Assembly: GCA_020832105.1 (NCBI GenBank)
Contig: JAFIFH010000005.1
Coordinates: 1-60,841 of the forward strand
Direction of reading: 5' to 3'
DNA: 60,841 bases
From: Idiomarina sp.
Lineage (GTDB): Bacteria; Pseudomonadota; Gammaproteobacteria; Enterobacterales; Alteromonadaceae
Shown: positions 1 through 8,832 of the stretch, one piece after another
How positions within the stretch are numbered: position 1 is the first letter of the stretch
How the letters are laid out: each line of letters opens with the position of its first letter
Position numbers and translations under genes: made by a program
Notes under the pieces: generated by a model
The model's database searches: none
The model's input: only the letters and a program-made list of their open reading frames with translations
What the model was told of the DNA's origin: nothing

Positions 1-585
1 AACCCAGTCTTTCGGGTTATCAAATTTCTGCCAGGGCTCGAGATCATCATCATCCTCCTCGTCACCTCCTTCCAGCTCGTCACTGTCGATGCCAAGTTCA
101 TCCGCAAGCTGCTGATAGCGAGTCAGTTGCTGCTCAACCCAGGTGTTGTCGTCTTCGGACAACTCGTCACCGGCATCTAACTGCGCCAGGAGTTCCTGCA
201 AGCGAGGGTCGTTCTCGAGTTTTGCGAACTCATCTTCAGCCTGTGCGACATCCGGCGAGACCGACTGGCGCGCAGCAAGGTCTGCACCCGGAACGGCTTG
301 AGCCGTTACCTTCTCGGTTACCGCTGGCGCCGCTTTAGCTGGCTTAGCTTCAGGTACCTTCAATTCGATCTTACGCTTACTACCCACGCGTGGATCCTTT
401 TGCGTACTGGAATGATCGCCAGCCTGCTGCTTTGCAGGCTCAATGCTATGTCGATTTCCAGGCGGTTTACCCTTATTCTTCGCAGGTTTTTTACTTGCGT
501 CAGGGTCTTTATGCTCACGCATATTTTTTGGTTGAGATTTCGACCCCAACGGGCCTGTTTTACGACTTTTCTTTTGCCGCGTCAT
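1..585 (-). CDS. yihI: Der GTPase-activating protein YihI (partial, runs off left edge)
   Basis: Reading from the ATG at 585 leftwards gives 195 codons with no stop before the window edge, so the C-terminus is missing. The N-terminus is very basic (starts MTRQKKSRKTGPLGSK, then KDPRVGSKRKIEL) and the visible C-terminal half is acidic, with a NDPRLQELLAQLDAGD helix and an EDDDDLEPW tail. This is the layout of YihI, which in E. coli stimulates GTP hydrolysis by the ribosome-assembly GTPase Der; that role is family knowledge. An AGGTAG ribosome-binding site lies about 4 bases before the ATG. It sits in the engB-polA neighbourhood, as in enterobacteria. The visible part is already longer than the E. 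coli protein (169 aa) because of a longer central linker. Confidence 0.85.
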   Translation of the reverse strand, partial: MTRQKKSRKTGPLGSKSQPKNMREHKDPDASKKPAKNKGKPPGNRHSIEPAKQQAGDHSSTQKDPRVGSKRKIELKVPEAKPAKAAPAVTEKVTAQAVPGADLAARQSVSPDVAQAEDEFAKLENDPRLQELLAQLDAGDELSEDDNTWVEQQLTRYQQLADELGIDSDELEGGDEEDDDDLEPWQKFDNPKDWV

Positions 586-611
586 AACGCTACCTCGATT
601 TCTCTGATTAC

Positions 612-640
612 CCTATATGGTAACGCATAACGGCAGGCAA
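612..640 (-). promoter_or_regulatory. Candidate sigma70-type promoter for yihI
   Basis: On the minus strand a TTGCCT hexamer (plus positions 635-640) is separated by 17 bases from TATAGG (612-617), 27 bases upstream of the yihI ATG. Match to consensus is 4 of 6 at each hexamer, so this is a pattern-based suggestion only. Confidence 0.35.
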
Positions 641-713
641 CGCAGATCCTTTCAAGCGGATTTGCTACGAAAGCAGACTTATGGAGGGGGCGTGGTGAAG
701 GGTGAATGCTAGA

Positions 714-744
714 AATAAAAAAAGGCGATGTTGCCATCGCCTTT
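714..744 (-). terminator. Intrinsic terminator closing the candidate minus-strand RNA
   Basis: A perfect stem AAAGGCGATG/CATCGCCTTT (721-730 with 735-744) encloses a tetraloop and is followed on the minus strand by seven T. It is read in the yihI direction but lies about 130 bases before yihI, so it either ends an independent RNA or attenuates read-through into yihI. Confidence 0.8.
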
Positions 745-950
745 CTAGTGAACCCAATATACCTGATTGGTCTTATCGAGAACTGTTGTCGCTACTTTCG
801 TAGTTATTATTATTATTGCACTTTAAAATCTTGCGCCTTTATTGATTTCGACCACGGTCACCATTAAATGACTGCCGGGTCCCTTTGTTGGCTGTCGACC
901 ACATCCCATGGTTAACTACAAAGCGCCTCCTGGCGTTATTATTATTCCAT
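715..950 (-). ncRNA. Candidate structured RNA gene (minus strand) ending in an intrinsic terminator
   Basis: The minus strand shows consecutive hairpins across an otherwise gene-free stretch. They are CGCC-AGGA-GGCG (924-935), CTAC-GAAA-GTAG with a GNRA-type loop (792-803), CCAAT-N7-ATTGG (754-770), and a final 10-bp stem with a GCAA loop followed by a run of seven T (714-744). Two AATAATAA tracts (about 804-819 and 937-947) separate these elements. The terminator faces away from any annotated upstream gene, so it implies a transcript of its own, about 230 nt, upstream of yihI. It does not match Spot 42, 6S, tmRNA or SRP RNA as I know them. The AGGA loop resembles a CsrA-type site, but only one such hairpin is clear. 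Function unknown. Confidence 0.45.
823..909 (-). CDS. Possible 28-codon small ORF within the structured RNA region
   Basis: ATG at 909 to TAA at 823-825 encodes MGCGRQPTKGPGSHLM followed by 12 residues ending in NKGARF. An AGGAGG stretch lies 16 bases upstream, farther than a normal ribosome-binding site, and part of it is in a hairpin loop. It could be a leader peptide or chance; I do not recognise the peptide. Nothing in the sequence proves translation. Confidence 0.2.
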   Translation of the reverse strand: MGCGRQPTKGPGSHLMVTVVEINKGARF

Positions 951-1234
951 TCATAAAAAATTTACATTTGTTATTGGTGTACGAATCTGGACCGCTTGCA
1001 TACTAAACGCAAAATTTGTTAAGTAGCGTTAACCTCGCTTTGCACATTTGCCAGGACTATAAAGTGCAGCCCTTGTAGAATGTGGCGTGGTGTTAACGGT
1101 GAAGCAGTTCGTCACGCTTTATGGGATGTAACTTTACGGGTTTTGAGCGTTGAATCAACAACTTTATAGCTATAAAAATCTCGTTTCTTATTACCAAACG
1201 TTAACATCATGTAAAGACGTCCGCCTGAAAGGCA

Positions 1235-1240
1235 TATAAT
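1235..1240 (+). promoter_or_regulatory. Perfect TATAAT -10 element upstream of the DUF885 gene
   Basis: A consensus TATAAT lies 185 bases ahead of the gene at 1425. No good -35 is visible at 17 bases (TAAAGA). If used, the transcript has a leader of about 180 nt containing the small ORF at 1342. Confidence 0.4.
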
Positions 1241-1341
1241 ACGGGCACCATTCCTTACTCATTTAGTACTTTTAACTCCCTGTTGTTCATACTGTTTTAA
1301 TGTTAATTACGCGATAAAAGGAGGCCCCCATACGGCCAACA

Positions 1342-1440
1342 ATGGGTACAACCCAGGTTAAAACTGATATGTTAAGCAATCGCTCAAATGATTTTTTTAA
1401 CTCACAATTACCAAGGAGTACCGCATGCGTTTCGTTCTAA
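1342..1440 (+). CDS. Possible 32-codon upstream ORF overlapping the DUF885 start
   Basis: ATG at 1342 opens a frame that runs through the next gene's ribosome-binding site and stops at 1438-1440, 16 bases inside that gene but in a different frame. The peptide begins MGTTQVKTDMLSNRSNDFF. AAGGAGG lies about 17 bases before the ATG, which is far. The overlap is what a coupled leader peptide would show, but 32 codons can be open by chance. Confidence 0.2.
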   Translation: MGTTQVKTDMLSNRSNDFFNSQLPRSTACVSF

Positions 1441-3182
1441 CCGGGCTTACGGTAGCCATTCTCAGTGCTTGCGCGGCACCTGCCAGTCATGACACTCAGC
1501 CTACGGCCGCACAACACCAATCAGCAAGCCAGCAGGCCACCGAATTCACCAGCGTTGCGGAAAGCGCCTGGCAGTATCAGCGGGAGCAGCGGCACCCGGC
1601 TGACGGGTTACTTGATATTTCACCTCAGGCACTCGCTGAACGACATGCGGCCCGCCTGGATTACTACCAGCAATTGGAAGCGATAGCCCCTGCCAGCCTC
1701 TCAGAACAAGACCAGATTAATCGCGACATGATTATGTATGCGTTGGCGAATGACATTGATCAGTATGAATTTAACGCGCACCTGATGCCATTGACCAACG
1801 AATTTGGCTTTCACAGTGCCATTGCCAATCTGCCCAATCAGGCAAGCCGCCGGAATGTTGAAGATTTGCAGAACTATTTAGCCCGCTTGCGTGCTATTCC
1901 TGCTTACTTTGAACAACAGATGGATTACATGCGCGAGGGGCTCGAGTCTGGCATGTCACAACCAGCGGTAGTACTTCAGGGGCTGACTGACGGTATTATG
2001 GCCTATGTCACTGCTGACCCCCGTGACAGTGTGTTTTATCGTCCATTTGGTGAGCGTCCGCGCAATATCAGTGAAGCGGAGTTTGCCGAGCTAGAGATGG
2101 AAGCACAGACCCTGATTGCCACAGAAGTGAATGCAGCATATCAGGACTTTTATGATTTCATGCGTGACACTTACGTGCCGGGCGCGCGTCAGAGCATCGC
2201 AGCGGCTGACCTGCCGCACGGGCTGCAGTATTACGCAAACCGCGCCAGACATTACACGACCACCGACATGAGCCCCGCTGAGATTCATCAGGTAGGTCTT
2301 GATGAAGTTGCCAGAATCCGCGCTGAGATGGATGAGGTTATTGCTGAAGTCGGCTTTGAAGGTTCATTTGAGGCGTTTACTGAGTTCCTGCGCACTGACG
2401 CGCAATTCTATGCTGAGACACCAGAGCAGTTGCTCAAAGAAGCAGCCTATATTTCTAAGCGCGCAGACGCGGGTTTGCCTGCTCTATTTAAGCACCTGCC
2501 ACGCACACCTTATGGGGTCACTGAAGTACCTGCGGAGATTGCGCCAAATTACACCACTGGCCGTTATTCTCGCTCCAGTCGTGACGACGAAGCGGGTTAT
2601 TATTGGGTGAACACTTATGCCCTGGATCGCCGCCCGTTGTATGAGCTCGAAGCGCTCACCCTGCATGAGGCCGTGCCTGGCCACCATCTGCAAATCGCGC
2701 TGGCCCAGGAAATGGATGAATTGCCGGACTATCGTCGCAATATCTATATTTCTGCGTTCGGCGAAGGCTGGGGACTCTATGCGGAGCATCTGGGCCTGGA
2801 AATGGGCTTTTATACGGACCCATACAGTAACTTCGGCCGCCTATCCTACGAGATGTGGCGGGCAGCGCGCCTGGTCGTCGACACTGGTATGCACACCATG
2901 GGCTGGAGTCGTGACCGCGCCGTAGAGTTCATGGCGGGCAATACCGCCTTATCCATGCACAACGTGAATACTGAAATCGACCGCTATATCAGTTGGCCGG
3001 GTCAGGCGCTGGCGTACAAGCTAGGGGCGATCAAGATTAAAGAGTTGCGGGCCAAAGCTGAGGCAGAGCTTGGTGAGGACTTTGATGTACGAGAGTTTCA
3101 TTACGAGGTACTGAAGCACGGTAGTGTACCGCTGTCGCGTTTAGAAGCGCATTTGAACGAATATATTGAAGCAGCTCGGTAG
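1425..3182 (+). CDS. DUF885 family lipoprotein, putative metallopeptidase
   Basis: The 585-residue product starts MRFVLTGLTVAILSACAAP, a lipoprotein signal with an LSAC lipobox, so it is probably anchored in the periplasm or outer membrane. The rest is a helix-rich DUF885 domain. Residues 414-421 read HEAVPGHH, the conserved zinc-type motif of this family, with a further conserved stretch GEGWGLYAE about 30 residues later. DUF885 proteins are usually annotated as uncharacterised or as peptidase-like; the exact substrate is not known to me. AAGGAG precedes the ATG by about 8 bases. The gene stands alone, with its own promoter region and a strong terminator. Confidence 0.85.
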   Translation: MRFVLTGLTVAILSACAAPASHDTQPTAAQHQSASQQATEFTSVAESAWQYQREQRHPADGLLDISPQALAERHAARLDYYQQLEAIAPASLSEQDQINRDMIMYALANDIDQYEFNAHLMPLTNEFGFHSAIANLPNQASRRNVEDLQNYLARLRAIPAYFEQQMDYMREGLESGMSQPAVVLQGLTDGIMAYVTADPRDSVFYRPFGERPRNISEAEFAELEMEAQTLIATEVNAAYQDFYDFMRDTYVPGARQSIAAADLPHGLQYYANRARHYTTTDMSPAEIHQVGLDEVARIRAEMDEVIAEVGFEGSFEAFTEFLRTDAQFYAETPEQLLKEAAYISKRADAGLPALFKHLPRTPYGVTEVPAEIAPNYTTGRYSRSSRDDEAGYYWVNTYALDRRPLYELEALTLHEAVPGHHLQIALAQEMDELPDYRRNIYISAFGEGWGLYAEHLGLEMGFYTDPYSNFGRLSYEMWRAARLVVDTGMHTMGWSRDRAVEFMAGNTALSMHNVNTEIDRYISWPGQALAYKLGAIKIKELRAKAEAELGEDFDVREFHYEVLKHGSVPLSRLEAHLNEYIEAAR

Positions 3183-3190
3183 ATTGTTGC

Positions 3191-3221
3191 GCCTGACGTT
3201 AACCATCGCTCAGCGTCAGGC
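3191..3221. repeat. Perfect 8-bp inverted repeat after the DUF885 gene
   Basis: GCCTGACG (3191-3198) and CGTCAGGC (3214-3221) can form a hairpin just upstream of the shared terminator. It may help termination or protect the 3' end of the mRNA. Confidence 0.5.
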
Positions 3222-3234
3222 GCCGCCCACCCGA

Positions 3235-3271
3235 CAAAAAAACCAGACCCTGAGGTCTGGTTTTTTTTTGG
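3235..3271. terminator. Bidirectional intrinsic terminator between DUF885 gene and cytochrome c4
   Basis: Stem AACCAGACC/GGTCTGGTT (3241-3249 with 3254-3262) with loop CTGA is flanked by an A run on the left and a nine-T run on the right. It can end transcription of the two convergent genes from both sides. Confidence 0.9.
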
Positions 3272-3323
3272 TTACCCTATGTGCGTGTAGGTCAGGTTTG
3301 ACCTGACACTTCACAATGCCTGC

Positions 3324-3971
3324 TTAATACAAGCCGCTCAGGTAACGCGATAATAACTCGATATCGGCATCAGTCAGCTGACTCGAAACATCGCGCATCA
3401 TCCCATTCGGGTCGTTCGCACGCTCACCGCTACGGAACTGTTCAAGCATCTGACGAGTATACTGCGTATGTTGCCCACCAATCACTGGGAAGGCCGCTAA
3501 ACCCATGCCATTACCACGTGGGCCATGACACGCCGCACAACCAGTGATGTTGCGATTCTCATCGCCACCAAGGAATAAACGCTGGGCTTCAGCAATTTCT
3601 TCTTCAGAGAGGTCAGTACCAACGATGTCGTGTTGTTGTGAAGAGAAGTAAGCTGACAGATCCAGAATATCCTGCTCGCTCAGGCCTTCGACCTGATCAG
3701 CCATCAGCATATTGTAACGGCCACGTTCACCGTTGCTCTGGTTACCTAATTGATAATCACGTAACTGCTTGGCCAGGTACTTGCTGTGCTGCCCTGCAAT
3801 TGTCGGGAAATCGCCACTTGGACTATTTCCGTCAGCGCCATGACATGCGGCACAAGTCTGGGATAATTCCTGACCACGCTCGGCATCGCCTTGTGCTGAT
3901 GAACTTTGTTGAGCCAACGCTGCATTGCTGGCGAAAAACACTAAACCACATAAAATCGCGAATTTCTTCAT
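3324..3971 (-). CDS. Cytochrome c4 (dihaem, periplasmic)
   Basis: The protein has two c-type haem motifs, CAACHGADG (Cys40, Cys43, His44 of the mature-start numbering used here) and CAACHGPRG in the second half. Both are followed by similar P-I-GQH and F-R-GERA type segments, the duplicated layout of cytochrome c4. The N-terminus MKKFAILCGLVFFASNAALA is a Sec signal peptide cleaved before QQ. I chose the ATG at 3971 because the longer reading from 3992 puts seven polar residues ahead of the signal. Cytochrome c4 carries electrons to terminal oxidases in the periplasm (family knowledge). It diverges from engB, the same arrangement as in Pseudomonas. Confidence 0.9.
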   Translation of the reverse strand: MKKFAILCGLVFFASNAALAQQSSSAQGDAERGQELSQTCAACHGADGNSPSGDFPTIAGQHSKYLAKQLRDYQLGNQSNGERGRYNMLMADQVEGLSEQDILDLSAYFSSQQHDIVGTDLSEEEIAEAQRLFLGGDENRNITGCAACHGPRGNGMGLAAFPVIGGQHTQYTRQMLEQFRSGERANDPNGMMRDVSSQLTDADIELLSRYLSGLY

Positions 3972-4160
3972 GACCTGTATCTCTGCATCCATTGTGGGCG
4001 TTTGCCCAGACCTAAAGTCGCTTTACGCATAATTGTGGAATACATTTTACACGATTCTGCGTGTGAATAAATGCCTAATCCACAATGAGATTTTAATCCG
4101 GTGGCTGATTGAGCGTAAATCCGTCATAATACGCGACCAATTTATCAGCTGAGGTGTACT

Positions 4161-4820
4161 GTGACAGACTCCCCGATTAATTTCAGTCAGGCGCGGTTTT
4201 TAACCAGTGCCCCTAATATTCGTCAATTACCTGCAGATGCAGGCCTTGAAGTGGCGTTTGCCGGACGTTCCAATGCCGGTAAATCAAGCGCTTTGAATGC
4301 ATTAACCCGTCAACGCCAGCTGGCCAGAACCAGTAAAACCCCTGGCCGGACGCAACTTATCAACGTGTTCACGTTAAATGAAGATAAGCGCTTAATTGAT
4401 TTACCAGGCTATGGTTTTGCCAAAGTGCCAATTGAAATCAAGCTGAAGTGGCAGAAATCTCTGGGTGAATACCTGCAAATGCGTCGATGCCTGCGCGGCC
4501 TGGTCGTATTGATGGATATCCGCCATCCATTTAAAGATTTGGATCAGGAATTGATCCATTGGGCGGTTGAAAGCGATATACCTGTACTCGCAGTGCTGAC
4601 CAAAGCGGACAAATTTAAGTCCGGAGCGCGCAAAAAGGCGTTAATGGAAGCGGAAGAGGCGATTCCGGGGTTTGGTGGCAATGTCAAAGTCATCACATTC
4701 AGCTCGTCCAATAAGCATGGCCTGCCGGAATTAGAAGCAACCCTGAACGAGTGGCTACATCAGCCATTGGTCGTCGAGCAAGCGCCTGGTCCTGACGAAA
4801 GTGAGTCCGAGACGCCTTAA
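4161..4820 (+). CDS. engB: Ribosome biogenesis GTPase EngB (YihA/YsxC)
   Basis: 219 residues with the full GTPase signature: P-loop GRSNAGKS at 35-42, switch G3 motif [10 protein letters not shown] starting at 80, and G4 TKAD near 146. The GRT in PGRTQLIN is the conserved switch I of the EngB branch. EngB is an essential assembly factor for the large ribosomal subunit. Translation starts at GTG 4161, preceded by GAGGTG. It lies in the conserved cytochrome c4-engB-polA region, transcribed away from the cytochrome gene. Confidence 0.96.
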   Translation: MTDSPINFSQARFLTSAPNIRQLPADAGLEVAFAGRSNAGKSSALNALTRQRQLARTSKTPGRTQLINVFTLNEDKRLIDLPGYGFAKVPIEIKLKWQKSLGEYLQMRRCLRGLVVLMDIRHPFKDLDQELIHWAVESDIPVLAVLTKADKFKSGARKKALMEAEEAIPGFGGNVKVITFSSSNKHGLPELEATLNEWLHQPLVVEQAPGPDESESETP

Positions 4821-4856
4821 TCATCTATTACTAAGCGATATAAGCCTCACAGCCCT

Positions 4857-5813
4857 ATGAACGAAACATCTTTCCCCCTTTCTTCATGGCTTAAACTTAT
4901 CCTCCTGACACTAGTCTGGGGGAGCTCTTTTATGCTGATTAAAAAAGGCCTGATGGTGTTCACCCCCACAGAGGTGGCGGCGATCAGGCTTGCTGCCGCT
5001 GCGGCCACACTGGCCCCCTTTGCGTTGATGAGGCTGTATCGCGTCAAAGGCAAACAATGGTGGGTGCTGCTGTCGGTGGGTATGACCGGCAGCCTGTTAC
5101 CTGCTTTTTTATTCGCCTTTGCGCAAACTCAGTTAGACAGCGGTATCACCGGCGCGCTCAATGCGCTCACCCCGCTGTTCACCTTAATTGTTGGGGTGGT
5201 GCTGTTTGCCCAGCGTATTGCCTCGCGTACATTGATTGGCCTGGTGATCGGATTCGTTGGCTCCGCGGTGCTGGTTCTGGTGCAAAGTAGTGGTGAACTC
5301 ACCCTCAATGCCTATGCGCTGTTTATTGTGCTGGCGACGATCTGCTACGGCCTCAACCTGAATTTTATCAAACAGTATCTTCCCAATCTCAGCCCGGTCA
5401 CCATTACTGGGGTGTCGCTATTAATGGTATTGCCAGTGGCCATTTTATATCTCGCCGGGCCTGGCGAGGTCGGCGCTAAGCTGGCGGCAAGTGAAGGTAT
5501 GCAAGGCTGGTGGGCATTCGCTGCCGTCATCGCGCTTGGGGTGGTGGGTACCGCGCTGGCATTAATATTGTTTAACCATCTGGTGCAAATCACCACCACC
5601 ACTTTTGCAAGCTCAGTGACTTACCTGATCCCTGTGGTTGCGGTGGGCCTGGGAATGATCGATGGTGAGGTGATTTCGCTATTCCAGGTGGGGGGCATGG
5701 TGCTTATTCTTATTGGCGTCTGGATTGCCAACCGCCAGCGTACGGCGCCGCCAGTAGAGCCTGTTGAGGTAGAGAGCGACTCAATAACGCCACTGGAAGC
5801 CGGCAAACCTTAG
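4857..5813 (+). CDS. EamA-type drug/metabolite (DMT) transporter
   Basis: 318 residues with about ten hydrophobic segments arranged as two similar halves, each an EamA domain. The first half opens with TLVWGSSFMLIKKGL, a hallmark of the family, and the second holds VVGTALALILFNHLVQ. Members export or import small metabolites through the inner membrane; substrate cannot be read from sequence. It follows engB by 36 bases and may be co-transcribed. The ribosome-binding site is weak, so the start is likely but not certain. Confidence 0.88.
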   Translation: MNETSFPLSSWLKLILLTLVWGSSFMLIKKGLMVFTPTEVAAIRLAAAAATLAPFALMRLYRVKGKQWWVLLSVGMTGSLLPAFLFAFAQTQLDSGITGALNALTPLFTLIVGVVLFAQRIASRTLIGLVIGFVGSAVLVLVQSSGELTLNAYALFIVLATICYGLNLNFIKQYLPNLSPVTITGVSLLMVLPVAILYLAGPGEVGAKLAASEGMQGWWAFAAVIALGVVGTALALILFNHLVQITTTTFASSVTYLIPVVAVGLGMIDGEVISLFQVGGMVLILIGVWIANRQRTAPPVEPVEVESDSITPLEAGKP

Positions 5814-5821
5814 CACCTGGC

Positions 5822-5857
5822 AAGCTCGGGGCAACCGCGACAGGCTGCCCCAGGCTT
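5822..5857. terminator. Imperfect hairpin between the DMT gene and polA
   Basis: AAGC..GGGGCA (5822-5833) pairs with TGCCCC..GCTT (5846-5857) between two convergent genes. There is no clear T run on either side, so termination strength is uncertain. Confidence 0.4.
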
Positions 5858-5866
5858 ATCTATTAG

Positions 5867-8668
5867 CTAGTGCGCTTCGTCCCAGTTATCGCCGACACCA
5901 GCCTCAGCTATCAGTGGCACATCAAGGGCTGCCGCAGTTTCCATCACTTTACACAGCTCGCTTACCACCCGGTCGACAGCGTCCTCTTTAATTTCAAAAA
6001 CGAGTTCATCGTGTACCTGCATCATCACATACACCTCGTCCGCCGGTTTATGCTGCTGCATCCACTCGTCCACTTTAATCATCGCGCGCTTGATGATATC
6101 CGCAGCGGTACCCTGCATAGGGGCGTTAATAGCCGCCCGTTCAGCGGCTTTTTTGCGTGGAATATTGCGCGCTTTGATATCCGGTAAGTACAAGCGACGA
6201 CCGTAGAGGGTTTCAACGTAACCCTGCTCGGCTGCCTGCGCACGAGTGCGCTCCATGTAGTCCTGTACACCTGGGAAACGTTCAAAATAAATATCCATAT
6301 ACTGCTGCGCATCATTGCGGCCGATCCCCAACTGGCGCGCCAGACCAAACGCAGACATACCGTAGATAAGTCCAAAATTCACCGCCTTAGCCCGACGTCG
6401 TTGTTCACTGCTCACTTCCTCAAGCGCCACACCGAACACCTCAGCTGCGGTCGCCTTATGGATATCTAACCCCTTGGCAAAGGCATCCAGCAGGCTCCTG
6501 TCCTGGGACAGGTGGGCCATGATGCGAAGCTCAATTTGGCTGTAATCGATGGCGACAACCTTGTAGCCTTTTGGGGCCACAAACGCTTTGCGTACCCGGC
6601 GGCCCGCTTCGTTACGAATCGGTATATTCTGCAAATTTGGGTCGCTTGAAGATAACCGGCCAGTGGCCGCCACCGCCTGATGATATGACGTATGGATCCG
6701 CTGGGTGGTCTTATTCATTACCTTTGGCAGTTTATCTGTATACGTCGACTTGAGTTTCGCCATGCCGCGCTGACGTAAAATAAGTTCAGGCAGCGGGTAA
6801 TCTAAGGCGAGCTCCTGCAGCGTCTCTTCAGCGGTACTCGGCGCACCCTTCGGCGTTTTCTTGCGCACCGGCAAGCCTAGCTTTTCAAATAAAATACGCT
6901 GTAACTGTTTGGTCGAGTTTAAATTAAATTCCTCGCCGGCAATGGCGTAAGCCTCTTGTTCAAGCGCCTGTAATGCCTTCGCCAGTTCTTTGCTTTGCAC
7001 CGCCAGCAGTTGCGGGTCGACCATGACGCCATGGCGCTCCATGGACGCGAGAATGCTGAGCACGGGTAATTCAATATCTTGCAGCACACTTTTCAGCTTA
7101 GGTTCTTGCTCCAGGCGCTGCCACAACTCATGATGCAGCCGTAAGGTGACATCAGCGTCTTCGGCTGCGTAGGGTGCTGCGACGTCGAGCTCTATCTGGT
7201 TAAAGGTCAATTGCTTAGCACCTTTACCCGCCACATCGGTAAAAGCTATCGGCTTATGGTTCAGGTACTGCAGGCTCAGTGTGTCCATATCATGCCGTGA
7301 ACTCACACTGTTAAGCACGTAAGACGCGAGCATGGTGTCGTTAAGAATACCCTTTAGCTGAATCCCGCAGCTGGCCAGAATATGCATATCATATTTGAGG
7401 TTTTGCCCAACTTTGCGCGGGCGCTGGTCCTCCAGCAGGGGTTTAAGTTGTTGCAGGGCCCAGTCGCGGTCCAGTTGTGCCGGCGCGTCCAGATAATCGT
7501 GCGCCAATGGCAAGTAGGCCGCCTCCCCCGGTGCCACGGCGAAAGACAGCCCTACCAGCCGTGCATCCATATAATTGAGGCTGGTGGTTTCGGTATCCAC
7601 TGCCCAAACCTCGGCTTGCTCCAGCTTCGCCAGCCAGCGCGCAAACGCCTCTTCACTTAAAATGGTTTCATAGGCGCTGGTATCGATATCAGACACCGGC
7701 ACTTTATCGTCGCTGTGGTCGCTCGCGTCGCCCTGTGGCGCCTTCTCGTCCGGCTGAATACCCAGCGCCTGGTCAGTAGCCGCGCCTTTCTCCAGCACCT
7801 CGCCAAGCCAGCGGCGAAACTCGCACTGGCTGTACAACTCAACTAAGCGTTCGGTATTGGCGGGCTGAATCGTCAAGGTCTCTGGTTTAAAATCCAGGGC
7901 CACGTTTTCATCAATGGTCGCAAGATCCCGCGAAAGTAATAACTGCTCTTTAAATTCAGCGAGTTTCTTCGGCATCGACTTCGCGCCACGAAACGTGAGG
8001 GTGGTCAGCTTGTCAGGGTCAGCCAGCATCGCATCAATGCTATACATGCCCTGCAGCATCGCCTGGGCCGTCTTATCCCCAACGCCAGGTAGCCCTGGAA
8101 TATTGTCCGAGCTATCGCCCATTAATGCGAGGTAATCAATAATCTGTTCTGGGCTGACACCAAACTTTGCATGCACGCCCGCCACATCGGTGACTGTGTC
8201 ACTCATGGTATTGATCAGTAGTGTATGCTCACTGACCAACTGGGCCATGTCTTTGTCACCGGTACTAATCAGGGTCATCCGCCCTTCCCGCTCGGCTTGT
8301 CGCGCCAGGGTACCAATTACATCATCGGCCTCCACGCCGTCAATGCACAGCAATGGCAAACCCAACGCCTGGACAATTTGATGCAGCGTTTCAATTTGAC
8401 TGCGCAAGTCGTCCGGCATCGGCGGGCGGTTGGCTTTGTACTCAGCATACATATCGTTACGGAATGTCTTACCCTTGGCGTCAAACACCACCGCCATATG
8501 ACTCGGTTTATAGCGCTTCAATAAGCTGCGCAGCATGTTAACCACACCATAGATAGCACCCGTAGGTTCACCGGCGCTGTTGGTCAGGTGGGGTGGTGAA
8601 TGATACGCACGAAAAAGATAAGACGAACCGTCTACCAGGATAAAAGGATTCTCGGGGATCTGGGTCAT
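5867..8668 (-). CDS. polA: DNA polymerase I
   Basis: 933 residues with the three Pol I domains in order. The N-terminal 5' nuclease (about 1-290) has DGSSYLFRAYHS, ADDVIGTLA and DKDMAQL. The 3'-5' exonuclease domain begins with AVDTETTSLNY near 360 and has KVGQNLKYD and AAEDADVT. The C-terminal polymerase domain has motif A VVAIDYSQIELRIMAHL, motif B RRRAKAVNFGLIYGMSAFG and motif C MQVHDELVFE. The metal-binding acidic residues of both catalytic domains are present, so proofreading should be active. It fills gaps in repair and removes RNA primers of Okazaki fragments. Length is typical. Confidence 0.98.
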   Translation of the reverse strand: MTQIPENPFILVDGSSYLFRAYHSPPHLTNSAGEPTGAIYGVVNMLRSLLKRYKPSHMAVVFDAKGKTFRNDMYAEYKANRPPMPDDLRSQIETLHQIVQALGLPLLCIDGVEADDVIGTLARQAEREGRMTLISTGDKDMAQLVSEHTLLINTMSDTVTDVAGVHAKFGVSPEQIIDYLALMGDSSDNIPGLPGVGDKTAQAMLQGMYSIDAMLADPDKLTTLTFRGAKSMPKKLAEFKEQLLLSRDLATIDENVALDFKPETLTIQPANTERLVELYSQCEFRRWLGEVLEKGAATDQALGIQPDEKAPQGDASDHSDDKVPVSDIDTSAYETILSEEAFARWLAKLEQAEVWAVDTETTSLNYMDARLVGLSFAVAPGEAAYLPLAHDYLDAPAQLDRDWALQQLKPLLEDQRPRKVGQNLKYDMHILASCGIQLKGILNDTMLASYVLNSVSSRHDMDTLSLQYLNHKPIAFTDVAGKGAKQLTFNQIELDVAAPYAAEDADVTLRLHHELWQRLEQEPKLKSVLQDIELPVLSILASMERHGVMVDPQLLAVQSKELAKALQALEQEAYAIAGEEFNLNSTKQLQRILFEKLGLPVRKKTPKGAPSTAEETLQELALDYPLPELILRQRGMAKLKSTYTDKLPKVMNKTTQRIHTSYHQAVAATGRLSSSDPNLQNIPIRNEAGRRVRKAFVAPKGYKVVAIDYSQIELRIMAHLSQDRSLLDAFAKGLDIHKATAAEVFGVALEEVSSEQRRRAKAVNFGLIYGMSAFGLARQLGIGRNDAQQYMDIYFERFPGVQDYMERTRAQAAEQGYVETLYGRRLYLPDIKARNIPRKKAAERAAINAPMQGTAADIIKRAMIKVDEWMQQHKPADEVYVMMQVHDELVFEIKEDAVDRVVSELCKVMETAAALDVPLIAEAGVGDNWDEAH

Positions 8669-8832
8669 GAATTCGATGGCCTGCCTGCTAAAAAATATGG
8701 TTTATAGAATGCCACGAAGCGCTTATTTTTCCTAGGCGGCGACGCATAATCTCAGTGTCGCACAAAGATTCAACAAGGGGGATGCACCAACCTAAGCGGC
8801 CATGTACTGTTTATGCTGAGTACGGGATAAGC

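Noticed and set aside
298..630. 110-codon plus-strand ORF
   Set aside because: It is antisense to the clear YihI coding sequence; its product is arginine/leucine-rich without domain features.
803..947. TTATTATT tracts as a simple-sequence phase-variation repeat
   Set aside because: Tracts are only three to five units and lie outside any clear reading frame.
715..950. Spot 42, 6S, tmRNA or SRP RNA
   Set aside because: None of the conserved cores I know for these RNAs are present, although Spot 42 would fit the neighbourhood.
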